The translations under genes and the position numbers were made by a program. From a bacterium (GTDB lineage Bacteria; Patescibacteriota; Microgenomatia; UBA1406; GWC2-37-13), in the NCBI GenBank assembly GCA_029573715.1, contig JAKQDR010000172.1, positions 48,241-112,240 of the forward strand: a stretch of DNA of 64,000 bases. The letters run 5' to 3'. Under the pieces are notes generated by a model that worked only from the letters and a program-made list of their open reading frames with translations, had not been told where the DNA came from and searched no databases. Positions 53,452 to 61,660 of the stretch are shown here, in pieces; the first letter of the stretch is position 1, and each line of letters opens with the position of its first letter.

Positions 53452-53682
53452 TTACGATAGTCGTAGTTTTTTTACTCCTTCTGAAATTTGCGCACCCACA
53501 GATTTCCAATATTTCATGCGCTCTTCGTTGATTGAAATGGTGGCGGGCTCGGTCATGGGGTTATAGGTGCCAAGCGCCTCAATATACGCCCCGTCACGTT
53601 TTCGCGCTTTTTCAAGCACGACAATCCGATAAAACGGTTGACCTTTTTTTCCGAAACGCATGAGTCTGATGGTTGCTGCCAT
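53452..53682 (-). CDS. rpsP: Ribosomal protein bS16
   Basis: 76 aa. AATIRLMRFGKKGQPFYRIVV and the KRDGAYIEALGTYNP segment are diagnostic of S16. TACAAT lies 9 nt before the ATG. It follows rnc in the same direction and ends the rpmF-nusB-rnc-rpsP series. Confidence 0.97.
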   Translation of the reverse strand: MAATIRLMRFGKKGQPFYRIVVLEKARKRDGAYIEALGTYNPMTEPATISINEERMKYWKSVGAQISEGVKKLRLS

Positions 53683-53697
53683 AGCGTGGTAATTGTA

Positions 53698-54399
53698 TCA
53701 GTTTGACGTCAGTTTTTCCAGCGCAAATCTCGCTGCTTGTTCCTCTGCCTGTTTTTTTGATTTGCCTGTCCCAACGCCATAGAGTTCATTCTGTATCCGG
53801 ACTGACACCTCAAACAACTTGTTGTGTTCGGGCCCCTCTTCTTTTTGGATCTGATAGACTGGCAAGACCTTAAACTGCTCTTGAGCTATCTCTTGCAGAT
53901 GGCTTTTGGGAGATAAATACGCTTTAGTTCGGACTATCTCATCTAATTTTTCTTCGAAAAGGTACTTCTGCACAAACGAATATGCGGTTTCAAAGCCTTT
54001 ATTGAGAAATATCGCTCCAATAAGCGCCTCGAAACAATCGGCGAGAATGTTGGTATTGGTCCTTCCTTTATTTGCTTCTTCTCCCTTTGATAATAGAAGA
54101 TAAGAACCTAGTCCAAGGGTAGTTGCGGCGGCGGCAAGACTTTCCATGCGCACGACAGATGCCTTGATGTCAGTGTACTCCCCTTCTGCAAGTGCAGGAT
54201 AATTTTTATATAGGTATATTGATGTAATTAAAGAGAGCACACTGTCGCCCAAAAACTCGAGTTTTTCATTTGACGACAACGGATAGGTTCTGTGCTCATT
54301 AAGATATGATCGATGCACAAAGACATTTTGAATAAGACTAGCATCGTCTATAAGGATGGCAATGCGGTTAAATAATGGTGAGAAATCGGTTGTTTTCAT
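53698..54399 (-). CDS. rnc: Ribonuclease III
   Basis: 233 aa from the ATG at 54399. The catalytic signature NEKLEFLGDSVLSLI is near residue 40, with the second acidic pair in ALIGAIFLNKGFE. A C-terminal double-stranded-RNA-binding domain (SPKSHLQEIAQEQF to AARFALEKL) is complete. It cuts rRNA precursors and structured mRNA. It follows nusB after 26 bp. Confidence 0.96.
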   Translation of the reverse strand: MKTTDFSPLFNRIAILIDDASLIQNVFVHRSYLNEHRTYPLSSNEKLEFLGDSVLSLITSIYLYKNYPALAEGEYTDIKASVVRMESLAAAATTLGLGSYLLLSKGEEANKGRTNTNILADCFEALIGAIFLNKGFETAYSFVQKYLFEEKLDEIVRTKAYLSPKSHLQEIAQEQFKVLPVYQIQKEEGPEHNKLFEVSVRIQNELYGVGTGKSKKQAEEQAARFALEKLTSN

Positions 54400-54425
54400 A
54401 GAGTAATGTGGTGGTAACAAATTGA

Positions 54426-54815
54426 CTAATTATCTTTGTTTGACACAACGGCTCCCAAGACCGCATTGACAAATGCATATGCGCGTTCGCTCCCCATCTC
54501 TTTCGCAAGTTCCACTGCTTCGTTAATAACCACCTTGGTTGGTGTGTGCTTTTCAATAGTAAGTTCGTATAGGGCTAAACGTAATATGGCAAGATCAGTT
54601 TTTGCGATTTGTTCAATGGGGTATTTTGGTGCATGTGTGCGTATGAGTGCATCTAGTGTTGCTACGTGAGCGATAATGGCTTGTACATGATGGTCAACAT
54701 GGCTATCCACCGGTATGACAAATGTAGGATTGTAACTATACGAATAGAGCTGCTGGACTATATGTACTCTTTGAGCGTGGCGCGGATCAGCTGGTTGAGA
54801 ATCTTCCAAAGTCAT
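54426..54815 (-). CDS. nusB: Transcription antitermination factor NusB
   Basis: 129 aa. AILRLALYELTIEKHTPTKVVINEAVELAKE and AYAFVNAVLGAV match the helical NusB core. With NusE and boxA RNA it supports rRNA antitermination. TACAAT is 4 nt before the ATG. Neighbour rpmF lies 121 bp upstream, rnc just downstream. Confidence 0.93.
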   Translation of the reverse strand: MTLEDSQPADPRHAQRVHIVQQLYSYSYNPTFVIPVDSHVDHHVQAIIAHVATLDALIRTHAPKYPIEQIAKTDLAILRLALYELTIEKHTPTKVVINEAVELAKEMGSERAYAFVNAVLGAVVSNKDN

Positions 54816-54936
54816 ATAAATTGTATGATATCACAAGCTGTAAACTCCTCTCTACATTGTGTATATCGATTCTTACCTCCACTAAGTAGCATTTTGACGT
54901 ATGCCATAAGAGAGCGGGCACCAATGGAGTTAGTGC

Positions 54937-55086
54937 TCACTTTCCGCACGCCTTACAGACGATATGAGGGAGTTTTTGAGCTTTACACTGTTTACACTCA
55001 ACAAGTTGGGGAAGCTGTGCTCTTCGGGAGGCTTTTCGCTTGCCGCTTCGCATGGTTGAAAATTTGCGTTTTGGAAGTGGTGTCAT
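54937..55086 (-). CDS. rpmF: Ribosomal protein bL32
   Basis: 49 aa, too short for most ORF lists. The start MTPLPKRKFSTMRSGKRKAS, the zinc ribbon CKQC...CKAC (Cys 31, 34, 44, 47) and the LPHIVCKACGK end match L32. It lies upstream of nusB-rnc-rpsP. Reading frames of the opposite strand across this stretch are rejected in its favour. Confidence 0.95.
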   Translation of the reverse strand: MTPLPKRKFSTMRSGKRKASRRAQLPQLVECKQCKAQKLPHIVCKACGK

Positions 55087-55112
55087 AGGAAATAAATGAG
55101 TCTAGAGCGCAT

Positions 55113-55141
55113 AGTATACCTGTCTATCGTCATATTTTCAA
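55113..55141 (-). promoter_or_regulatory. rpmF-nusB promoter
   Basis: TTGAAA (55136-55141), a 17-bp spacer and TATACT (55113-55118) on the minus strand, about 26 nt before the rpmF ATG. It begins just after the tRNA-Val gene. Confidence 0.7.
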
Positions 55142-55148
55142 ACACATG

Positions 55149-55221
55149 TGGTCGCTGAGGGACTTGAACCCCCGACATCTTCTGTGTAAAAGAAGCGCTC
55201 TACCAACTGAGCTAAGCGACC
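55149..55221 (-). tRNA. tRNA-Val(TAC)
   Basis: The minus strand folds as a cloverleaf. Acceptor GGTCGCT/AGCGACC with discriminator A, anticodon stem CTTCT/AGAAG around TTTACAC giving TAC, and a normal T-arm. No CCA is encoded. A second, interrupted 5' half is 36 bp away (55261-55329). Confidence 0.95.
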
Positions 55222-55260
55222 AACCTTTCACAATAACTCAACTTTCCGCATCATCTCTGC

Positions 55261-55329
55261 AAAAGAAGCGCTCCTGCCTCCTCGGCAGGTCACCGATGAG
55301 GTGACTACCAACTGAGCTAAGCGACCAAC
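55261..55329 (-). repeat. Partial copy of the tRNA-Val 5' half, interrupted in the D-loop
   Basis: Bases 55261-55273 and 55306-55329 repeat the acceptor 5' strand, D-arm and anticodon 5' strand of tRNA-Val. A 32-nt insert at 55274-55305 is two perfect hairpins, CTGCC-TCCTC-GGCAG and GTCACC-GATGA-GGTGAC. The rest of the tRNA is missing, so it cannot be a functional tRNA. Confidence 0.85.
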
Positions 55330-55611
55330 TCTTCTTGTCTTGTTGTTTAGGCCTGGCATATTCCTGCTGTCCTTCGACAAAGTTTACAGTGAGCTTGTCG
55401 AACTGCTCAGGATCGTTATGATATCCTTTGTTCAGCCCTCCTTATCTTGCTGTTCGGCTTAGCATATTCCTGCTGTCCTTCGACAAGCTCAGGATAAACT
55501 TTTCACAGAGCGATTTATCGGAGGGCATTGCTTTGCCCTTCCGAAACCTTGGTGAAGGAGGGTGATATCTAAACTCTCCTTCGACAAGCTCAGGATCGTT
55601 AAGATACAACA
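55330..55611. repeat. Gene-free stretch with dispersed TCCTTCGACAAGCTCAGGA repeats
   Basis: No gene is supported. Versions of CCTTCGACAAGCTCAGGAT occur at about 55371 (interrupted), 55470 and 55579. Other short hairpins such as CCGAAACCTTGGTGAAGG lie between. These words are intergenic repeat elements of a kind found in many bacteria. Confidence 0.65.
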
Positions 55612-55677
55612 ATGTGCGCGCCCATGGAATCCCCCGACTTTCGTCGGGACAAGCCCGATAGCCTGGGGGGAACCATG
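55612..55677 (-). repeat. Partial copy of the tRNA-Ile 3' end, interrupted in the T-loop
   Basis: Bases 55612-55631 and 55670-55677 repeat the T-arm and 3' acceptor strand of tRNA-Ile (28 bp). A 38-nt insert at 55632-55669 contains CCCGAC-TTTC-GTCGGG and a second GC-rich part. The copy ends 8 bp before the matching stretch of the intact gene. Confidence 0.85.
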
Positions 55678-55688
55678 TAGCACATATG

Positions 55689-55761
55689 TGCGCGCCCATG
55701 GAATCGAACCATGCACCTCTGTCTTATCAGGACAGCGTTCTAACCGATGAACTAGGCGCGC
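55689..55761 (-). tRNA. tRNA-Ile(GAT)
   Basis: The minus strand folds as a cloverleaf. Acceptor GCGCGCC/GGCGCGC with discriminator A, anticodon stem CTGTC/GACAG around CTGATAA giving GAT, and T-stem CATGG/CCATG around TTCGATT. No CCA is encoded. Confidence 0.95.
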
Positions 55762-55942
55762 TTATCTCAACATAACTTCTTTCAGTTTTTCACTGAGTGC
55801 AAATACAAGAAAACGCAAAAAATATAAATCAATTATACCTTGACACTTCTCTTTACATATTGACAAGTAGCTCGAATTCTAGCAAACTGAGGTGTATATT
55901 ACAACGCGTGTATAGTGTGTACGCCCAAGATTTTTATTTGTA

Positions 55943-57139
55943 ATGCTTTATTTTTCCGAACTCAGAGGTAAAACAGTCCTTGCGGGTGATTTGTATGTGG
56001 GAAAATTGGACGATGTGGTGTTTCAAGTTTCTCCTGCCGCAGTTGTCACAAAGCTCTTCATAAAAAAGCTTGATGGCAGTAAATTTTTCCTCCCCTACTC
56101 TGCAGTTAATCGCATCGGTTCTCGCGTTCATGTTGATGCGAATTATCCCCCCATTCAACTTGAAGAAAACGAGCTGTTTGTAGGTAAAAATATTGTAGAT
56201 CAGCAGATCATAGACATTCATGGGAGTAATATTGTCCGAGTAAATGATGTGGTGTTCATCCAACAACCTCAACTGCATATTTCGGGGGTCGATGTGGGTA
56301 TTTTGGGCATTATGCGTTGGTTTGGACTTGAAGATATTGTCCGAAAAATCTTTCATTTGATTGGGCGAGATATCATTCCCAAGTTTCTTGCATGGACTGA
56401 TGTGGCACCAGTTGAGCTTGGTCGAGGAAGAGTGATGATGAAGCAATCAGACACCAAGCTTAAACGTTTGAAGCCCGAAGATCTCGCAAGTCACCTTGAC
56501 ACACTCAATATTCGCAATGTCAAACGCATTGTTAATATGTTTGACGACACGTATGCCTCTGAGCTTTTTAGCAACTTAAGTATTTCTCTCCAAACAAGCC
56601 TACTTCGCACCTTTCTTCCCGCAAAGGCGGCATCAATTGTTTCAAGACTTGAAGAAAGCGAGGCGGTTGATGCGCTCATTACTCTCAGGCGCAGTGAGCG
56701 CGAGCGCATTATCGGAATGCTTGAAAAGAAACAACAAAACGAAATCAAGCGCCTCATGAATTTGGCGCGTACCCCCGTCGGGCATGTCGTGAACAATCAA
56801 TTTTTGACAGTAAGACCCCAAGACACCGTTGCCTCAATTCTTCAAAAAGTACGTGATTCGCGCAATGACATCGACGACATCCGCTATGTATACGTGGTGA
56901 ATAATGAAAATCAAATCATTGGCGTGTTTACGTTGTATGAACTTATTATTGAGAAGCCTGACACCGCTGCCTATAAATTTATGATACAAAATCCCATCTT
57001 TGTACAGCTTTCAACCTCAAAAGAGATGGTCTTGCGTCGTATGAAAAAGTACAATCTCAACAGCATTCCGGTGGTGACTGAGAAACGACACATGCTCGGG
57101 GTTGTTGATTTGCTCGACATCTTGGATGATGAGAAGTAA
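55943..57139 (+). CDS. Soluble PRC-barrel / MgtE-N / CBS-pair protein without a channel domain
   Basis: 398 aa. Two PRC-barrel-like beta domains (about 1-75 and 80-150) are followed by an MgtE N-type superhelical domain (about 170-280) and two CBS domains (about 285-395, ending LGVVDLLDILDDE). In MgtE these domains gate a Mg2+ channel, but here no membrane segment follows. It converges on the Nramp-like gene with 5 bp between stops. A regulatory role in divalent cation uptake is an inference. Confidence 0.8.
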   Translation: MLYFSELRGKTVLAGDLYVGKLDDVVFQVSPAAVVTKLFIKKLDGSKFFLPYSAVNRIGSRVHVDANYPPIQLEENELFVGKNIVDQQIIDIHGSNIVRVNDVVFIQQPQLHISGVDVGILGIMRWFGLEDIVRKIFHLIGRDIIPKFLAWTDVAPVELGRGRVMMKQSDTKLKRLKPEDLASHLDTLNIRNVKRIVNMFDDTYASELFSNLSISLQTSLLRTFLPAKAASIVSRLEESEAVDALITLRRSERERIIGMLEKKQQNEIKRLMNLARTPVGHVVNNQFLTVRPQDTVASILQKVRDSRNDIDDIRYVYVVNNENQIIGVFTLYELIIEKPDTAAYKFMIQNPIFVQLSTSKEMVLRRMKKYNLNSIPVVTEKRHMLGVVDLLDILDDEK

Positions 57140-57144
57140 CAGCT

Positions 57145-58413
57145 TTAAGCTCCAAAGATTACGGCCACTACGGTGAATACTGCGGCACACGTGATGAGGA
57201 ACGTGCCGAAAATAGCAATCCAATTCTGAAGTGATGAATTGGCGTGCTCACCCATCACCTTTCGGCTGCTTGTGAAGCGAATAAGGTAAAAGAATATGAT
57301 AGGTAGAGCTAACGAGCTTAAGATTTGAGCTGCAATTGCAATGGAGAATAAATCTAAATCAGGAAGAAGTCCAATGATTCCTGCCACTACAAGTTGTATA
57401 CCAAAAAGCCCATAAAACTGCTTGCTCTTGTTGAAACTCGAATCCAAACTTCGTGAAAAGCCAAAAAATTCGCTAAATGCATAGGTTGTGGAAAGTGCGA
57501 TCGCAAATATACCGATAAATGCCGCATTCATAATGCCTATGGCAAAAAAGGTTGATGCAAGCCTGCCGGCAAATGGCTCAATGGCTGTCGCTGCTTGATC
57601 ACCGCTTATCAAGGGAAGTTGGTGAAGAAACAAGGTTGCCGCAGTGGCGACTATCATGAAGAATGAAAAGAAATTGGTGAGAAATGCACCCCAATATGTT
57701 TCCACTTGTGCATAGCGCAAGCGCATTGCATCAATCTTTTTATCAAGACTGAAGCTACTTATAAAGAACTGACCCCATGGGGTGATAGTTGTTCCAATTA
57801 CGGCAAGACCGGTGATGATATAGTTGCGTATGTATGCTCCGTCAAATACCACGCCATTTGGATATACCAGATTGGAAAGCGCACTACCCCAGTCAGGACT
57901 TGTTTTAAATGCTGAATAAATGTATGCGAAATACAGCAGACAAGAAAATAACACAAGATTTTGCACGATGGTGAAGCTTCCTTTCACAACAAGCAAATAG
58001 GTGAGCACCAGCGTAACGACGATTAGCGGGATGACGGGAAGCCCCAATAACGAAGCAGTGACCTTAAGTGAGACAACGTTCACCACAATGAGAATGAGGT
58101 TTGCCACCGCGATGGTGATAAATATGGGTACGGCGTAGCGTACCCCGTATTTTTCGCGAATAAGATCACCCAAACCTTTCCGTGTCACAATGGTCAGACG
58201 TGCCCCCATCTCTTGGGTTATGGCAAGAAGCACCGTGACCCAAAGCAGCACAAATAAAATAGGATATCCCAGTTGAGCTCCCGCAAGCGCATAGGTCGCG
58301 ACCCCGTTTGCGTCATTGTCCGCAACAGCCACAATGGTGGCAGGGCCGAATATTGAAAAGAACGTAAGAATGCGAATTTTCCATCCTTGTGCAATAAGCG
58401 CTAATTTCTCCAT
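57145..58413 (-). CDS. Nramp (SLC11)-family divalent metal transporter, atypical motifs
   Basis: 422 aa with eleven or so membrane helices. The first helix reads GPATIVAVADNDANGVATYA where classical Nramps have DPGN, and the sixth has GTTITPWGQFF where they have MPHN with the metal-binding Met. Without that Met, selectivity may differ from Mn/Fe. It is next to the MgtE-N/CBS gene, which points to Mg or a related ion, but this is an inference. Confidence 0.85.
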   Translation of the reverse strand: MEKLALIAQGWKIRILTFFSIFGPATIVAVADNDANGVATYALAGAQLGYPILFVLLWVTVLLAITQEMGARLTIVTRKGLGDLIREKYGVRYAVPIFITIAVANLILIVVNVVSLKVTASLLGLPVIPLIVVTLVLTYLLVVKGSFTIVQNLVLFSCLLYFAYIYSAFKTSPDWGSALSNLVYPNGVVFDGAYIRNYIITGLAVIGTTITPWGQFFISSFSLDKKIDAMRLRYAQVETYWGAFLTNFFSFFMIVATAATLFLHQLPLISGDQAATAIEPFAGRLASTFFAIGIMNAAFIGIFAIALSTTYAFSEFFGFSRSLDSSFNKSKQFYGLFGIQLVVAGIIGLLPDLDLFSIAIAAQILSSLALPIIFFYLIRFTSSRKVMGEHANSSLQNWIAIFGTFLITCAAVFTVVAVIFGA

Positions 58414-58570
58414 GTATGGGATGAGAATAAGAATAAATCAGGAAATGTGATACATAAAAATGCAAACCACTATCTTCCCATCCATTGTACAGAGACTGTG
58501 TGCAAAGTAAAAGAAGGAAAACAACAAATACTACTCTGGCGATGTCCAACTTCTTGTATAATCGTTGCAT

Positions 58571-59410
58571 ATGAAACACATTATCGCAGTAGCCGATTGG
58601 GCAAATGACCATCTTTCCAACCAAGAGTTTCTCACGGCAATAGAGGGCTTCGCGAAAGATCCAAAAAATGTGCGTGTCAGTTTTGTGCCGTCCACTCCTT
58701 CCACCTTGCACACGGCATTTTTGCTCAAACAGCTTATTTACACCCAAAGCAGACTTGGGCGGCCGGATGAAACAATCTTCTTTCATAATACAGATCCACG
58801 CATGCAGCAAGATCGTGATATTGAGCTTGCACAAGGTGCGCCGTTTGTCATCGCACATCTTAAAAATGGAGTATATGTATGCGGACCAAATGCAGGGATG
58901 GTGTTGAGTCTCCTCAAACCTGACATCGAAGAATTATTTTCATACGAAGGAGTTAGCACTGGTTCTCAATTTCGCTCACGCGACACCCTCTCGCGTATCG
59001 TGGCTCATATGGCCGACTACATGGAGCAGGAGCTTGAGCTTACTGAAATACATCTGCACACCATTCCCGACATGGAGCATGATCGTTGGTTTGTCGGACA
59101 CATTGACAATTTTGGGAATATTAAAACCACACTGACCGCTGATGTGCTTAAAGGAACGTATGAGCTGGGTGAAACATTCACAGTAACTATCGGTAAGACA
59201 ACAAAAAAAGTCCGCTATGTTGCGCATATGTTTGCCGGTCATCCCGGTGAGCTTGTCATGTTTCCCGGCTCATCCGGTCATGTAGAAGATCCATATTTAG
59301 AAATATCGGTTTGGCGCCATTTTGACAAAGGAGATCATCACACCGGCGCACATGAATTTGAATACCCCAGACCAGGGGATGAGGTACGATTTTCAAAAGC
59401 TAAAAGCTAA
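58571..59410 (+). CDS. SAM hydroxide adenosyltransferase (DUF62 family)
   Basis: 279 aa from the ATG at 58571. GVYVCGPNAGMVLSLL and HIDNFGNIKTTL near residue 175 are the family motifs, corresponding to VGPDNG and DxFGN. Members hydrolyse S-adenosylmethionine to adenosine and methionine with water; haloadenosine-forming relatives exist. TATAAT lies 8 nt before the start. The last four codons are formed by a heptad repeat array. Confidence 0.85.
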   Translation: MKHIIAVADWANDHLSNQEFLTAIEGFAKDPKNVRVSFVPSTPSTLHTAFLLKQLIYTQSRLGRPDETIFFHNTDPRMQQDRDIELAQGAPFVIAHLKNGVYVCGPNAGMVLSLLKPDIEELFSYEGVSTGSQFRSRDTLSRIVAHMADYMEQELELTEIHLHTIPDMEHDRWFVGHIDNFGNIKTTLTADVLKGTYELGETFTVTIGKTTKKVRYVAHMFAGHPGELVMFPGSSGHVEDPYLEISVWRHFDKGDHHTGAHEFEYPRPGDEVRFSKAKS

Positions 59411-59496
59411 TAGCTAATAGCTAAAAGCTCACAGCTAACCGCTAACCGCTAACCGCTAATAGCTAACAGCTAATAGCTAACAGCTAATAGCTCACC
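59399..59496. repeat. GCTAAYN heptanucleotide array (14 units)
   Basis: Fourteen in-phase 7-bp units (GCTAAAA, GCTAATA, GCTAACC, GCTAACA, GCTCACC) run from 59399 to 59496. The array encodes the last residues and stop of the SAM-hydrolase gene on one side and holds the stop of the convergent secreted-protein gene on the other. There are no spacers, so it is not a CRISPR array. Confidence 0.85.
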
Positions 59497-61576
59497 TTCT
59501 CCCCTGCCACCAGTCTTGAATTTTGGTGATAACATACCACACGCCTTGCACCGGGTGCCTTGCGCAGTGCTGCCAGCTGTTTTTACAATTTGGCGCAAAG
59601 TACACGGTGTGTGTTTGGGCGAATGATTCTCCCCCTTGCGTCATTCGTATGCTTACGCGCACTTGGCCTCCATTATGACGATCAAGATCGACATATTGTT
59701 GTTGGCTTTTACGAAGCTCCCCCAGCCGTGTTATTGCAGTATCATCTGGAGAAACCGAAATCTCCGCTTCTGCATCAAGCAATATGGGAAAGTTCATGCT
59801 GTCGTGCGGTTCAAGCACCAGGCGCACGGGGTTACGAGTCGCTATCGCAAACATATTATGAACATTCACACGGGTATAGGTTTGGCTTAAGGTCCGGCCC
59901 ACTGCCTCAGGGTACATATAGGGATACTGCGAAATTACAGATTGCTTGTGTACACTCGTATTGGTGGTAGGGACAAACGTGCAATGTGTCTTGTCACATT
60001 GTTTTCTGGTGAGGCCCCACCCAGGTGCTTCATCAACATACCATGTAAAGTCCCCTTGGCTGTCATATCGTGCGGGGAATTGCGAGGGGGTTTGCGGGTG
60101 ATATTGCGCATTGGCGGGGAAAATAATCGACTCCTTTTCAAAGCGGGCAATAAGCGTCGCGTCATCACGGCGCACTTCAACTTGCCCCTGAGGTGTCGTG
60201 GTGATGATTGTCTCACTTCCGTGGGGGGCAAGGGTGAGGTGAGTGGGATTGGTGAAAAAGTCGGTTTTGACGGGAATAAACTTATGAGGGTACGATGAAA
60301 TATCTTTATGACTGTGCCACCGTGAGCCGTCAATAAGAAATGGCACCACCCAATATCCTTCATGGTTTGCTTGGCGCATGCGGTATGGGTCTTCCCATGT
60401 GTTGCTGTAAATTCTCAGGTCAGTCACGGTAAGCCCATTTTCATTTTGGGTGAGGCGCACCCGATAGGTAGCAGTGGTGATCCACCAGGCACTTCGTGCT
60501 CCTTCCGTGCGGGTGTACACGGTTGTGGTGCGGTCGGAAAATAATGCAGCCGCCTGAGTTGGTTCAAGCACCTCAAGTACTCCCTCATTGTTAAGCTTTC
60601 GTATGAAGGCAAGCTGTTTTCCAAACTCAACCTGATACTTTTCGTCCATTGAGTTTTCAAGTCTCAAGTTTGCAAATCCCGCATGCGGTTGAAGCAGGAG
60701 GTTTCGCATAAGTGTGTAAAAGTAGTCAGTGGTCGCATTGCCTCGCGCGTAGTCGTTGGGCTGTGAGGTGAAACGGCTTGTGGTGTCGCCATAATTATAT
60801 AGCGGATCGGTGGTTGTTTGGCGAATAATATGCACGGCGTTTGGCTCGGTAAAGTCGGGAATAAATGCCCAGTTGCGACTTGCGGGGTATGGGTAATGAG
60901 GGGGGCCTCCATAGAGTGTGTAGCTATCTGTCCCCCACTGCTCACGGGTTATCTGATGCACCTGCACGTCGTACGCGTCATGTAAATAATTTAGCGTATC
61001 AGTATCTATCATCCATGCGCTTGACAAGGTGGGATACTCGCCAAAGACTTCTTGATACTTGGTAAGGAGTGTGTCAGCAATTTTGATACGCTCCTCGATG
61101 GAATAACCTATGGTGAACGCATTTTGCGCTTGAAACCACGTTTCTTCAGTTCCTGTGTAGACTAATTCTTCAATAGATTTCGGATTGGATATGGGGTATT
61201 TATTATGAGCGTCTTCTACGAGCGAGGGAATGATTTCAACCATCACCCCCGTACGAATAAGTTCCGGATACCGCGCACGATAGTCCAAAAAAAGCTGTGT
61301 ATAACGGGGGTCAGTCAGTGCATCATACCGAAGCACAAATGTGGTGGGGAGCTCATATTCCACTGCATACTCAAGCTGAGTCGTAAGATGGGTTAGGCTT
61401 CCGGGTGAACAGCACGACTCACCACGCACTTGGTTTATGATGGTGATATATGCATGTCCCGCGCCTTGAGGGCTTGCTGCGTGAGCAGGAGTCACCGTCT
61501 GAGCGAAAGTGCTTTGAGAGTATTGTGCAAGGGCAAAACAACCGATAAATACAAGCAATAAAGAATATGCTTTCAT
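59492..61576 (-). CDS. Secreted protein, polysaccharide-deacetylase/GH57-like N-terminal region
   Basis: 694 aa from the ATG at 61576, which opens a signal peptide (KAYSLLLVFIGCFALAQYSQ) with likely cleavage near AQT. Residues ~40-300 have repeated alternation of beta strands and helices with LRYDALTDPRYTQLF and FGEYPTLSSAWMIDTD, resembling NodB/GH57-like TIM-type domains, followed by a beta-rich C-terminal part. Catalytic residues could not be assigned. It is likely exported and acts on an extracellular glycan. Confidence 0.6.
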   Translation of the reverse strand: MKAYSLLLVFIGCFALAQYSQSTFAQTVTPAHAASPQGAGHAYITIINQVRGESCCSPGSLTHLTTQLEYAVEYELPTTFVLRYDALTDPRYTQLFLDYRARYPELIRTGVMVEIIPSLVEDAHNKYPISNPKSIEELVYTGTEETWFQAQNAFTIGYSIEERIKIADTLLTKYQEVFGEYPTLSSAWMIDTDTLNYLHDAYDVQVHQITREQWGTDSYTLYGGPPHYPYPASRNWAFIPDFTEPNAVHIIRQTTTDPLYNYGDTTSRFTSQPNDYARGNATTDYFYTLMRNLLLQPHAGFANLRLENSMDEKYQVEFGKQLAFIRKLNNEGVLEVLEPTQAAALFSDRTTTVYTRTEGARSAWWITTATYRVRLTQNENGLTVTDLRIYSNTWEDPYRMRQANHEGYWVVPFLIDGSRWHSHKDISSYPHKFIPVKTDFFTNPTHLTLAPHGSETIITTTPQGQVEVRRDDATLIARFEKESIIFPANAQYHPQTPSQFPARYDSQGDFTWYVDEAPGWGLTRKQCDKTHCTFVPTTNTSVHKQSVISQYPYMYPEAVGRTLSQTYTRVNVHNMFAIATRNPVRLVLEPHDSMNFPILLDAEAEISVSPDDTAITRLGELRKSQQQYVDLDRHNGGQVRVSIRMTQGGESFAQTHTVYFAPNCKNSWQHCARHPVQGVWYVITKIQDWWQGRR

Positions 61577-61648
61577 GTAGTTGTAATCATAGCATACATA
61601 CCGTCTTACCCATACGATTGACCCCAGCGACTTTGTGTGTATATTTGC

Positions 61649-61654
61649 TATACT
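61649..61654 (+). promoter_or_regulatory. -10 box of the AbiE-like module, leaderless configuration
   Basis: TATACT ends 6 nt before the ATG at 61661. A clear -35 is not seen. Confidence 0.45.
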
Positions 61655-61660
61655 TTGTTC

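Noticed and set aside
54666..55088. 140-aa plus-strand reading frame
   Set aside because: It is the opposite strand of nusB and rpmF; L32 is unmistakable.
55261..55329. tRNA with an intron
   Set aside because: The sequence past the anticodon does not complete a cloverleaf, so it is a fragment with an insert.
59399..59496. CRISPR-like array
   Set aside because: Units are 7 bp and directly adjacent with no spacers, and no cas gene is near.
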